From positions 216,615,444-216,679,443 of the forward strand of contig JBAIZL010000001.1 in NCBI GenBank assembly GCA_036971475.1: DNA of 64,000 bases, read 5' to 3'. This stretch comes from Prosapia bicincta. Lineage: Eukaryota; Arthropoda; Insecta; Hemiptera; Cercopidae. Below the pieces are notes generated by a model. It was given only the letters and a program-made list of their open reading frames with translations. It was not told where the DNA came from and did no database searches. The translations under genes and the position numbers were made by a program. Shown here piece after piece: positions 45,145 through 55,079 of this stretch; within the stretch, counting starts at the first letter, position 1, and each line of letters opens with the position of its first letter.

Positions 45145-46196
45145 CCGTTAGCGCTTGGATTTTTTAACAGCCTTGCTTCCCCACTTGTAATTAAATTGAG
45201 ACAAATTCCTCACCTGCAAGTTGCATTATTGTTTATGGAAAACTTTGTTTTCTCTTACATGATTTTAGTAAACTAAGCTATTTTGATTCACTAATACTGT
45301 ATGTACATAATTTTATTATCTTATTTGAAGTTTAGCAGAGTTTTATATCTCTGAAAACAGTCTTCCGGATGAAGTCCTGGTTTTCTGCTGCATGTTTTGC
45401 AGTGAAAAACTGTTTCCCTTCTACCTCCTTTTATCTTCCTGGATCTGCAAACTAAACAATCCTTAGAACTACTTTTATCATTGGAAAAGATTAAATGTAA
45501 TTTCCCATTCAGTCTTTCTTCTTTGTCAGTAGTTGATGGCCGACCCTCTTACTGTACGGGTTATTCCTGATATGACCGATGCGTCCCCTCATCAAGTTAT
45601 GGCAAAACTATTTTTGTTTAACAGGATTTTCCCTCATTTCCTTTTTTTTTGTTATTATAGATAATAAAACTGTTTACTACAGCTACATCTAATAGCCAGT
45701 AAACATTTTCCTCCACCATTTATTTGTTCGTCTCATAAAACTGCACGGTTCATTATATTGAACAGCTAAATCTACACCACTCATAAACTGGTTATATTTA
45801 CAAATACCTATTGGTTTAATTATTTTGTTTATGAAACTGAACTACATTCTAATAAATCAGGATCAAGTAAAAGATCAGGAATTTCAGAATCACTAATTGC
45901 ATGTGAAGCCATGGCAAACTACGAGTAAACAAATAACCTGCAAAACTGTAACCTACTTGCAGCTTATAACGTAGCGGCAAACTAGATTTTGTGATGACTC
46001 ACATATTCCTAGACACTTTCAACTTAGTTCACATTATTGTCAATAGAGTGTAGCACCAAACAGTAAAAGATTGAATGTCGTGCGCTTTGCCACAGACGAG
46101 TTATAAGCATTCGAAAATCGTGTCGGGTGACCCCCGGCATACGAGTAAACTGCAATATACGCTTGGCGGGGCTCCCCCGACAGTCAAGTGCTAAGG
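45145..46196 (-). mobile_element. piggyBac-type element, internally deleted
   Basis: Left end CCGTTAGCGCTTGG follows TTAA (45141-45144). The right end, read inward, is CCTTAGCACTTGACTG, followed outside by ATAA, a one-base change from TTAA. Minus-strand coding remnants in order: MASHAISDSEIPDLLLDPDL (short acidic N-terminus), then directly YNQFMSGVDLAVQYN, the M-GVDLxDQ block, NKWWRKMFTGY, and a C-terminal Cys-rich domain CLVCRSRKIKGGRRETVFHC followed by CSRKPGLHPEDCF. The catalytic Asp region between the N-terminus and GVDL is gone. The element is 1052 bp and sits inside the PLE coding region. Confidence 0.93.
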
Positions 46197-46764
46197 ATAA
46201 TACCATAAAATACATCGCTCAACAAAACGGCTACCAACACACACTCATAGACAACATTCTCAGGAAAATCAAACATAAACACCATCAAACGGCCACACAA
46301 ACACACCACACAAAAAACAACAAATACATATCCCTTACCTACCACAACAAAAACACACACAAAATAGCCTTCACATTAAAAAAACTCCATTACCAAATAT
46401 CCTACAAAACAACAAACACTCCAAGAAAACATATACAATCTTTTCAAAAAGAAACTGACATATATAAACTCTTAGGTATTTACAAATTAACTTGCAACGA
46501 TTGTAAAACACCCAACACACACATATCGACTACACACTAATTTAAATGTTCTACACACATTAAAAACAGAGTAAATAACTAACAACCATAGAAAAATATG
46601 AAATCTACAAACACTACGCAACAGACAGGGAGAATGTATTAAACGATCACAGTTTGAAGCCAATAGCCTTTTCCAGTACATGACACAAGATGCCGACACC
46701 TCACCCCACTCCACTGTCATAAATCCATCCTCGTCATACCGTTTGTAAACTACCAAAATGCTGC

Positions 46765-46815
46765 CAGTAGAGGGTTAGCTTCGTAAAAGGAATGATCATT
46801 TGGAAACGCATCAAG
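46765..46815 (+). ncRNA. Hammerhead-like motif, family F (downstream repeat)
   Basis: UUAGCU, UCGUAAA, A, GGAAU and a short loop, then GAAA, CGCA, UC. Partly decayed copy of the 34869-34912 motif in the orientation of the PLE gene. Confidence 0.32.
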
Positions 46816-47128
46816 TAAGCAATTACGTATTCACTTAGTTAAGTAGTTTAAAATTAGTTTAAACTGTGAATTCAAGATGATTACATCAAGAAACTTTTAA
46901 ATGGAGTTACTTCTCATTAGTATAGGTTTTCATTAGGTTAATAATTTTTGTTAAAATTTATATTAGCAACCCATTTAAATATGAGTATGAAATCATGCCT
47001 AAACATACCTTGAAGGTATTTCAAAAATGTTTTTTTTGTCGGAAAGTTATTTTTCATCAAATTTTAGTTTGAGGATGGTTCGAGTGAGCATTAGTAAGGA
47101 GTACTACGTCTGTTCAGCGGAGTCAGTT

Positions 47129-47679
47129 ACCTGTTTCTTGTTTATAAATATAATATACTGTGCTAAGTGGCATCACATTGACAAAGCAGCATTAAGCACC
47201 ACATACATTTGGGTGCACAGTATGCCTTACTATGTTTGCTTTTCACACAATCTGCTTCCTCAGTGTAATTCCTTTTACCTATACATAAGTATCCAGTTAG
47301 ATAGATTTTGTTGTTATTTTACACAATATACCTATATGCATTATCCAGTTAAGACGGATTTGGTTTTAATTTTGTACAATATACCTATGAAGTATCCAGT
47401 TAGACAGATTTGGTTTCAATTTTACACAATATACCTATTTGGAGTATTCAGTCAGGACAGATTTGGTTTTAGTTTTACACAATATACCTATGAAATATCC
47501 AGTTATGAGAGATTTGGTTGTAATTCTATACAATATACCTATGAAGTATGCAGTCAGGATAAATTTGGTTGTAATTTTATACATTACAAGCAAACAAACT
47601 ACACATGTAAGGTGAGAATATAGATGTTATGTGGTATCACGTACCACAGTGTATTATATTTATAAACAAGAAACAGGTG
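47129..47679. mobile_element. TIR element with internal minisatellite
   Basis: Inverted ends of about 50 bp (ACCTGTTTCTTGTTTATAAA at 47129 and its complement ending at 47679) enclose a six-unit minisatellite (47284-47585). No transposase. The internal motif GTATCCAGTCAGGA with AGATTTGGTT also occurs, inverted, inside the foldback element at 42420-42545. A 198-codon open frame over this region is a product of the repeat. Confidence 0.7.
47284..47585. repeat. Minisatellite, about six units of 54 bp
   Basis: Units of the form AAGTATCCAGTTAGACAGAT then TTGGTTTTAATTTTACAC and AATATACCTATG, diverged by 10-20 per cent. Confidence 0.9.
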
Positions 47680-48512
47680 ACTTAAAGTGCTGCAAAATAT
47701 AATTACTGCTTGAAATTTGCAAAATATTACATAACTTCAAAGTACCAAACACTCGTAAAATACACTATCTTGAACAATAATAGATCACAAACAGCAACAA
47801 ACGTCCAGATTAGCATATAATAATCTATTAGTACAGATATGGAGATGACATCTTAATACTGTGCAAAAGTAATGAAATACAGATAAACACTTTCCACAAA
47901 TACATAAACCAATTAATATTTATTTGACTGTTTTGTATTAAAAACTTTATTTTTTTTACCCCTTCAAGTCCTAGTGATAATATCACATCAATAGGAAAAT
48001 TTGTGAAAAGTACCACAGTGATGAAACTTATGCTGAATTTCTTAGGCCATCTCTGGATCCAAACCCTGATGATTGCTATCTTTTATTTTTAAACTCTTCA
48101 TTCTCTTTAATTGTTGATGGAATTTCATCACTTTTACTTTTTTTGTGCCACCAGTTATATTTTTGGTTGGTCTGTGTTGTACTATAGGCAAGTTGTAAAA
48201 TATTTACAAGTGTTTTTAGTGAAAACTAATAGCTCATTTGAAGACGGAATCAAGAAATATATTTATTTTGAGTTTAGAAAAACACTGGACTGGTCATAAA
48301 TCATGGAACAAAGATTTGTTGATTGACAAACACTTTGCCAATTTTTATTGAATCTAAAAAATTCCCTAACGTATTTCCTTTTCATTAATGGTTTTTGAAA
48401 TAATTATTGAAATTCAGAATATCCTTAGAAAATACGTAAATTCTATTATTAAAAGGATTTTTTTCATTCAGTAATATTATATAAAAACATTTACCCGATA
48501 TTACATTTACAG
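47680..48512. other. Intergenic, no recognised feature
   Basis: AT-rich, no identified repeat or exon. Confidence 0.5.

Positions 48513-48514
<2 letters not shown>

Positions 48515-48550
<36 letters not shown>
48515..48550. repeat. (TA)n microsatellite
   Basis: TA array abutting a family A palindrome. Confidence 0.95.
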
Positions 48551-48554
<4 letters not shown>

Positions 48555-48617
48555 GAAGTTAATATATTACTATTGTAAGTAATTTTATTCACCATTAAGT
48601 GCAATAATTTTACCTTG

Positions 48618-48661
48618 AGTGATGAGGCACCTTTCGGTCAATTGACCATTGTCGAATCACT
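48618..48661 (-). ncRNA. Hammerhead-like motif, family A
   Basis: AGUGAU, UCGACAA, U, GGUC AAUU GACC, GAAA, GGUGCC, UC, AUCACU on the minus strand. Confidence 0.45.
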
Positions 48662-48686
48662 GATGTTTTTCTCGAGAAAAATCATT

Positions 48687-48729
48687 GTGATTCGACAATG
48701 GTCAATTGACCGAAAGGTGCCTCATCACT
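48687..48729 (+). ncRNA. Hammerhead-like motif, family A
   Basis: GUGAU, UCGACAA (48692-48698), U, GGUC AAUU GACC, GAAA (48712-48715), GGUGCC, UC, AUCAC. Confidence 0.45.
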
Positions 48730-48829
48730 CAAGGTAAAATTATTGCACTTAATGGTGGATAAAATTACTTACAATAGTAATATATTAACTTCATAAAGTC
48801 AGTTCAACGGAAAAACAATGGATAACGTT

Positions 48830-48831
<2 letters not shown>

Positions 48832-48908
<77 letters not shown>
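48832..48908. repeat. (TA)n microsatellite
   Basis: About 38 TA units between two family A copies. Confidence 0.97.
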
Positions 48909-48912
<4 letters not shown>

Positions 48913-49005
48913 GTTAATATATTACTATTGTAAATACTTTTATCACCCACTAAGTGCAATAATTTTACCTTGTGTGATGAGGCACCTTTCGGTCATTTGA
49001 CCATT
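48909..49005 (-). mobile_element. PLE arm, family A, truncated
   Basis: Family A left arm that stops within the ribozyme region (GACCATT) at a CA/TA microsatellite. Confidence 0.75.
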
Positions 49006-49072
49006 ACACACACACACACACACATATATAGATCTATATATATATATATATAGATATATATATATATATATA

Positions 49073-49143
49073 TATTAAAAATATTATAAATATTCTTGTA
49101 TTTGAATAACCTATGTTGTTTTAAATTACTAAACAAGAAAACG

Positions 49144-49181
<38 letters not shown>

Positions 49182-49320
49182 CTTTATTGCTTGTTGTAAT
49201 CATCTTGAATTCACTGATTAAACTATAATTAAATAAAACTTATATCGTAAAAGGAACGATTGGTTCAAAACACGTCAGCAAATAAGCTCTTAAGTATTCA
49301 CTTGGCTAAGTTTTATTTTA
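49073..49320. mobile_element. PLE arm fragments, families C and F
   Basis: 49073-49145 matches the family C outer sequence (AATATTCTTGTATTTGAATA). After a TA array (49151-49180), 49185-49320 matches family F (AATCATCTTGAATTCACTGA, CGTAAAAGGAACGATTG and ACGTCAGCAAATAAGC). Confidence 0.65.
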
Positions 49321-49329
49321 TTGTAATAA

Positions 49330-50998
49330 ATTATAGCATTTACCCAATAACTAGACTGGTAAAAGTACGGTATTAAATCTAGGTTTATGTAATGATTTAG
49401 AAAATAAATATTTTTCACTCTTTAAAAATTTTGAGAACAAAAAATTTTATTTTCATGAATAATTTATCAGTCCAACAGACAAGTCATTTGTCAAGAGTGT
49501 AAGGCAAAGACCGTTGATTTAAAGGTATGGTAATGCAAGGAAAGATCAAATGCATGGTAATTCGGCATAAGCCATCTGTTTATACTTACTGGTATATACT
49601 TTTTCAGACCGGAAATTATATATAGTGCGCCAGTTATACACAATGGATTAAGTTTTTGAAATGTGACTGTTTTGAGAAAAAAATCTTATGTGACTGTTTT
49701 GAGCTCTCTTATCTAAGGAGGAGGTATCTTTAATAAGACCGCAAGGATCGTTCTCTTGAGCTGTATTGCACGCAAATTGCATTTCTAAAATAAAAGAAAC
49801 AGTGAGCAAAACTAAAACCATCATCGGTGCATGCATGTTGGTAGGAACTAAGGCAAGACTGTGTTAACCAGATGCTCACAACTTTGTTACTGATATTGTC
49901 TTAATAGTACATGGAAGTAACAGTGAAGATGTCAACAATTTTTTGTAAAATGCAAGCGTGGATTTAACGGAAAAAGAGATGGAAGAACTAATTCTGTTTC
50001 TTATCCCTATGCCTATCTCGGATAGCGAAGAAATATTAGAAATTGTAGTGCCAAAGTTAACATTAAAATATAAATGTTTGTCTAAATTGAGACCTAAAAT
50101 ATAGTGCTTAGTTTAACTAAGGATCGTATTTTGGATTATATACACTCGTTTTAAATTGTCAACCTTCAACCATCAAAATCCTCTTTCATTTTTCTTAGTT
50201 AGAATTTTCCCTTCTGTTATGCCTTTCTCACTCATATACCTACTAATATTTTCTTCCTCTAATCTGCTTGGCATGCTTATTTTATCTAATAATTGTTTGT
50301 ATGTTCTGTGTAATTTGGTAATTTACACAGCTTGGACAGAGCATCCATTTCTGTGGGATCTATAGTTATTCTTGTATCTTGCTCCTCCAAATTTCAACAC
50401 ATATAATTATACAAATTCTATACCTCCACCATAACCATTTGGAGTTTTCAATATTTTGTTCATTAATTATAATATTTACCGTACTTTGTTTTATTCATTT
50501 CTCTTTTGAGGAACTTGCTTTCTTGACAACTGGATTCTCCATTGTTCAGCTGTAATTGTCTATTTTAGTCACCAGTGCACTGTCATGTCATCAGATATTT
50601 CAATATCTAATAAAGCTTATTTCTGCTCTGTTTAGGATGAGAGACATTTTAGAAGAAAATGACAATTCCCTTACCATTCAGTGCCATGCTGATACCTTAA
50701 AAATAAACAGAAGTGAAATAGCAAAAAATATTTAAATGCTTTAGACTTATTGTAATTGTTAAATTGATACACAATATAGGTACTCTTGTTTTGGTTACAA
50801 TTATTATTTGGACTAAAAGTATCTGTTTATTAACTATTCTGTTCAGTTGGTTGCTCATATTGTGTTAAATCATTGCAACTCTGTATCACATGAAACTATA
50901 ATACACTTTAAGGAAGCAAATTACTGTGTTAGTAAATAATGTAAGCAAAAATTTATAATGAACTCTTTGTTTCAGAGCTATTGTTTCGAAATTAAATT
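49330..50998. other. Upstream region of the RAP1-like gene
   Basis: Unassigned. Contains a short minus-strand frame with signal-peptide-like start (49648-49836) and a plus-strand open stretch near 49961-50104 (VDLTEKEMEELILFLIP) without recognised homology. ATTGTTTCAG-type T-rich/AG sequence just before the RAP1-like ATG could be a 5' UTR splice acceptor. Confidence 0.35.
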
Positions 50999-51148
50999 AT
51001 GACAACTGAAGTTATATTTCCCTACATAGATTATTCACAAGCAGATTGGTGTAGGTCAATGTTTTTAGACACTAATTTCAAACCAATGTGGTTTGTCCTT
51101 TGTACAAAATGTTTAAAGCTAAAAGAAGGTCTTAAAAAGTTTATTGAG
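50999..51148 (+). CDS. RAP1-like exon 1
   Basis: 50 codons from ATG to FIE, donor GTAAGT at 51149. Begins MTTEVIFPYIDYSQADW and contains FLDTNFKPMWFVL. Confidence 0.72.
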
Positions 51149-54100
51149 GTAAGTGTGTGTAAGGTTCCTTGAATTCTTTATTTTTTGTGGTTATAAATCC
51201 ATAATGTTTTCAGATATAGGAGTATAATAAGTACATAGGGGGGGGGGCAGAAATTACTTAGAAATTTGAAATAATTTCTAAGATAAAATAAAGAAGTAAT
51301 GTTACATGAAATATAGTCCTATATTTCTCAGTGTCCCAACTCTCTGTGTATCTTTACAGTAAATAAAGGTATCAAATTAAAACTTTATCTGATTGTAACA
51401 GTTTGAGGTTTATGTATAAATTCTACTTTTTTGTATTAATTTGGCATAAAAACCACTACTTACTGATTAATTCAGCAGATACGTTTCGTACCAGGTCAGC
51501 GCATTATTCAATGCTGTAAATCACTGACAAGACTGTTGCTCAGATGTGTTGTGTTGGTGTGAGTCCGTGGTGTTTTTCTATTCTGCAGTCTGTTATTGAT
51601 CATAGAGTAGTTGTTAATCATGTGCTCAAATATAGTCTAAATGACAAAACACACTCACAATCAAATACTATATTTGAGCACATAATTAACAACTACTCCA
51701 TGAACAATAACACACCTCAGAACAGAAATACACCATAGACTCATACCAACACAACACACCTGAACAACAGTCTTGTCAGTATTTCACAAAATTAAATAAT
51801 GCACTGACCTAGTGCAAAACACGTGTGCTGAATAAATCAGTAAGTAGTGGTCTTTTTGCCAAGTTAATACAAAAAATGTAAATTTTCTGATTGTTAGTAT
51901 AACAAAAATCTGTTTTTTAAAATAAAATAAGAAAAACATAATTCGCAGTTTCAAAATGGTAGGCATACAAAACCTTTAAAGTGTAATAACTCAAAGAGGG
52001 ATATTTTGTAAAAAATATATACGGATTATATGTGATTGCTTAGTTTAAATAAAAATATTGAGTCCATTGTGACAAAAGACAGAATATTGAAAGATTTCTT
52101 TCCTTGTGTCAAAATACGCTAAATTATTATTGTTGTTTCATAATCAGCTGGAATATTGAAGGTTTTGGTAAGCACCTTTCCTTGTGCCAAAATACACTGA
52201 CTAAATTATTATTGTTGTTTCATAATCAGCTGGAATATTGAAGGTTTTGGTAAGCACCTATCCTTGTGCCAAAATACACTGACTAAATTATTATTGTTGT
52301 TTCATAATCAGCTGTAATATTGAAGGTTTCCAAAATACACTGACTAAATTATTATTGTTGTTTCATAATCAGCTGGAATATTGAAGGTTTTGGTAAGCAC
52401 CTTTCCTTGTGCCAAAATACACTGACTAAATTATTATTGTTGTTTCATAATCAGCTGGAATATTGAAGGTTTTGGTAAGCACCATTCCTTGTGCCAAAAT
52501 ACACTGACTAAATTATTATTGTTGTTTCATAATCAGCTGTAATATTGAAGGTTTTGGTAAGCACCTTTCCTTGTGGCAAAATACACTGACTAAATTATTA
52601 TTGTTGTTTCATAATCAGCTGGAATATTGAAGGTTTTGGTAAGCACCTTTCCTTGTGCCAAAATACACTGACTAAATTATTAATGTTGCTTCATAATCAG
52701 AAGGAGTATTGAAGGTTTTGGTAAGCACCTTTTCTTGTATCAAATACACTGACTAAATTATTATTGTTGTTTCATAATCAGCTGCAATATTGAAGGTTTT
52801 GGTAAGCACCTTTCCTTGCATCAATAAACAATACCTGAAAAAAAATTGTTTTAAAGTAGAATCTTTATAAGTCGAACTCAGTTAACACGTATCTGTTAAT
52901 AACCCGTAATAATTTTGAAGTACAATAAATAAGAAATTAAAATCAAATTAGTACAATACATAATCGGCTTATAACTGCAGATAAACAAAATAATGTTTTG
53001 TGCTTCTTATGCTGAAAAGACTATAGGATACTGCACGAGAGAGGCTTACAAAATGTAAACAGATAAAAATGACAGATTTATTTGCTAAGAAATTAATTGC
53101 AGTGGAGTTTACCTGTATACACAATATGTATGTTTATTTACTGTACGTAATAGCCTTTGTTTGATAAATTTAAAGAAGTTTTTCTGTAAGTATCATGTCT
53201 TCTTTTAATTTATTCTTGGTCTCCAGCTAATTTGGATGGGCCACAGTCCCAGTTAGTCCAAATTATCGAGGTTCTACTCTACATAAATTACACAATTTAC
53301 AAAATATTTCATTTGCCTTGTGCCAATTTGTGTACCTTTCTCCAATGAACTTACTATATTAGGTTAAACATTTTTATCTAAGTTTTGTTTGCACTTAGTC
53401 TACCAACACTCTTCAATCAGAACATTTGCTTGTCCCTTGCTTTTGTTTCTTATCAACTAACTTCTGAGACAAGATATCTGTGCCTTGCAACTACAACCAC
53501 TTAACCTTAGCGACTTATGTTACTGCTTACTCCTGAATATGCATACTAACTGCATGGTTAGCCTTTTTTTTTAACACTGACCATTTGCATCTGAGAATTA
53601 TTGCTTTGCTATTTCCTTATTGCCTTTACATTTACTGTCTTATATAAATTTAAGCCTGTACATATTGTATCATAACCTCTTCTTATAACTTACAATATTT
53701 TGTACATTTTACCCTTACACAATTTTCTCTTTTTAAAATTCAAATCCCATACTTTGAAATTTCAATGTCGTTTTTTTTTAATTCAATCCCATGAATTTCA
53801 AATTACATTCGCTGATCTTAAACTAACTTGTGTGGAGAAAAGGTCACCATCACATGTAGACAAATAAGTGATATTCAATGGATCCTAAATAGCACTGAGA
53901 CTGTGACTTGGCATCCAAGTGTTTGCGCCGAGCCTAAACTAACTTCGTGGAGAAAAAGCAACCAGCACATACAGACAAAATAATTTTTATGGAAATCGCA
54001 GTATGTTTCTGAAAACATACTGTCTTTTTTTGTCTTTATTTCTGAAAATTGTTTGCCCTAATTTTCTTCTGAAAATCAATGTAATTTGGATAGTTTGAGT

Positions 54101-54408
54101 TCTCTTTCAAACCAATTTCTTTGTAATATGAAAAAGAAAATACTGTGCAAGGCACAAAAGCACTCTTTTTCCAAAAATTATACCTAAACTAAGGTTCTCA
54201 ATGTATCCACTGACAAAAGTGAACTTGTAATCATCTATCTGCTAGAATTACAGCTCAAATTAAACAAAGATAAGTTTGCTGACATCATCCCATGAATTCC
54301 TAATGATGAGCCAATGCTAGTAGAATTGGTCTGGTTTCCAGTCAGCATGTTAACATAATTTCAATATATATAATTCAAGGTTTAATCTTAGGTAACTTGT
54401 ATTATCAG

Positions 54409-54485
<77 letters not shown>

Positions 54486-54717
54486 CATTGATGTTATAGA
54501 AAAAATTACATAAAATGCAATACTTATAAACATATGGTCGTTTGTAGCACATATGATTTAATTTTTTAAAAATATTTTATTAGATAATTATTTTCCTGAA
54601 GTTGCTGGTACTATTTTATCGGCGAAAAGCTTTGAATAAATATATTCATTAAAAGTATTCTTGTTTTTGAAATATTTGTAATTTATTAACTATATTACAA
54701 GAAAACATATCACCATA

Positions 54718-54792
<75 letters not shown>

Positions 54793-55017
54793 CAACATAC
54801 TTTATTTAAATACAAGAATATTTATTAATTTATATCCAAAGCTTTTTGTTGGTAAACAGTACCAACATCATCAGGAATGAAAAATTTTTTCATCCATCAG
54901 AATTTTCATTCCTGATGATGTTGGTACTGTTTACCAAGGAAAAGCTTTGGATATAAATTAATAAATATTCTTGTATTTGAATAACCTATGTTGTTTTAAA
55001 TTATTAAACATGAAAAC

Positions 55018-55079
<62 letters not shown>

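Larger units (their letters stand above)
43985..46880 (+). mobile_element. Penelope-like element, family F, full-length frame but RT core deleted
   Basis: Terminal family F repeats at 43985-44165 (itself palindromic) and 46755-46880 bracket a plus-strand PLE gene. The N-terminal part (YKTSLHISFNTQCLKHNLTP, then an open stretch 44434-44718) is followed by a deletion near 44840 that removes the RT palm with YVDD. After it come NKINFLDLTIT, FKIYRKPTTTDMVIHNTSNH and KDYNKELN. The frame resumes after a piggyBac insertion with TIKYIAQQNGYQHTLID and SLTYHNKNTHKIA, then YKLTCNDC, the start of GIY-YIG, which decays after 46530. It is intergenic between NHE8 and the RAP1-like gene. Confidence 0.88.
48545..48812. 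repeat. PLE palindrome, family A
   Basis: Arms about 48553-48668 and 48680-48795 are near-perfect inverted copies. TA arrays lie on both sides (48515 and 48832). Confidence 0.88.
54788..55020. repeat. PLE palindrome, family C
   Basis: Arms about 54805-54885 and 54898-54985 are inverted copies sharing TACAAGAATATTTATTAATT and its complement. TA arrays flank both sides (54721 and 55021). Confidence 0.88.

Noticed and set aside
45850..45910. MASHAISDSE start as a separate small gene
   Set aside because: It lies inside piggyBac ends and is joined to the deleted transposase, so it is the transposon N-terminus.
47027..47623. 198-codon open frame on the plus strand
   Set aside because: Its second half is translation of the 54 bp minisatellite (a multiple of three, so the frame stays open) and the first part runs through an inverted terminal repeat. 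No domain.
48818..49000. ORFs rich in Tyr-Ile repeats (also at 15635, 34511, 54971, 54996)
   Set aside because: They are translations of TA microsatellites.
49961..50104. Open stretch VDLTEKEMEELILFLIP as an exon of the RAP1-like gene
   Set aside because: No acceptor upstream and no donor joining it in frame to 50999 was found; the frame ends in a stop before the gene.
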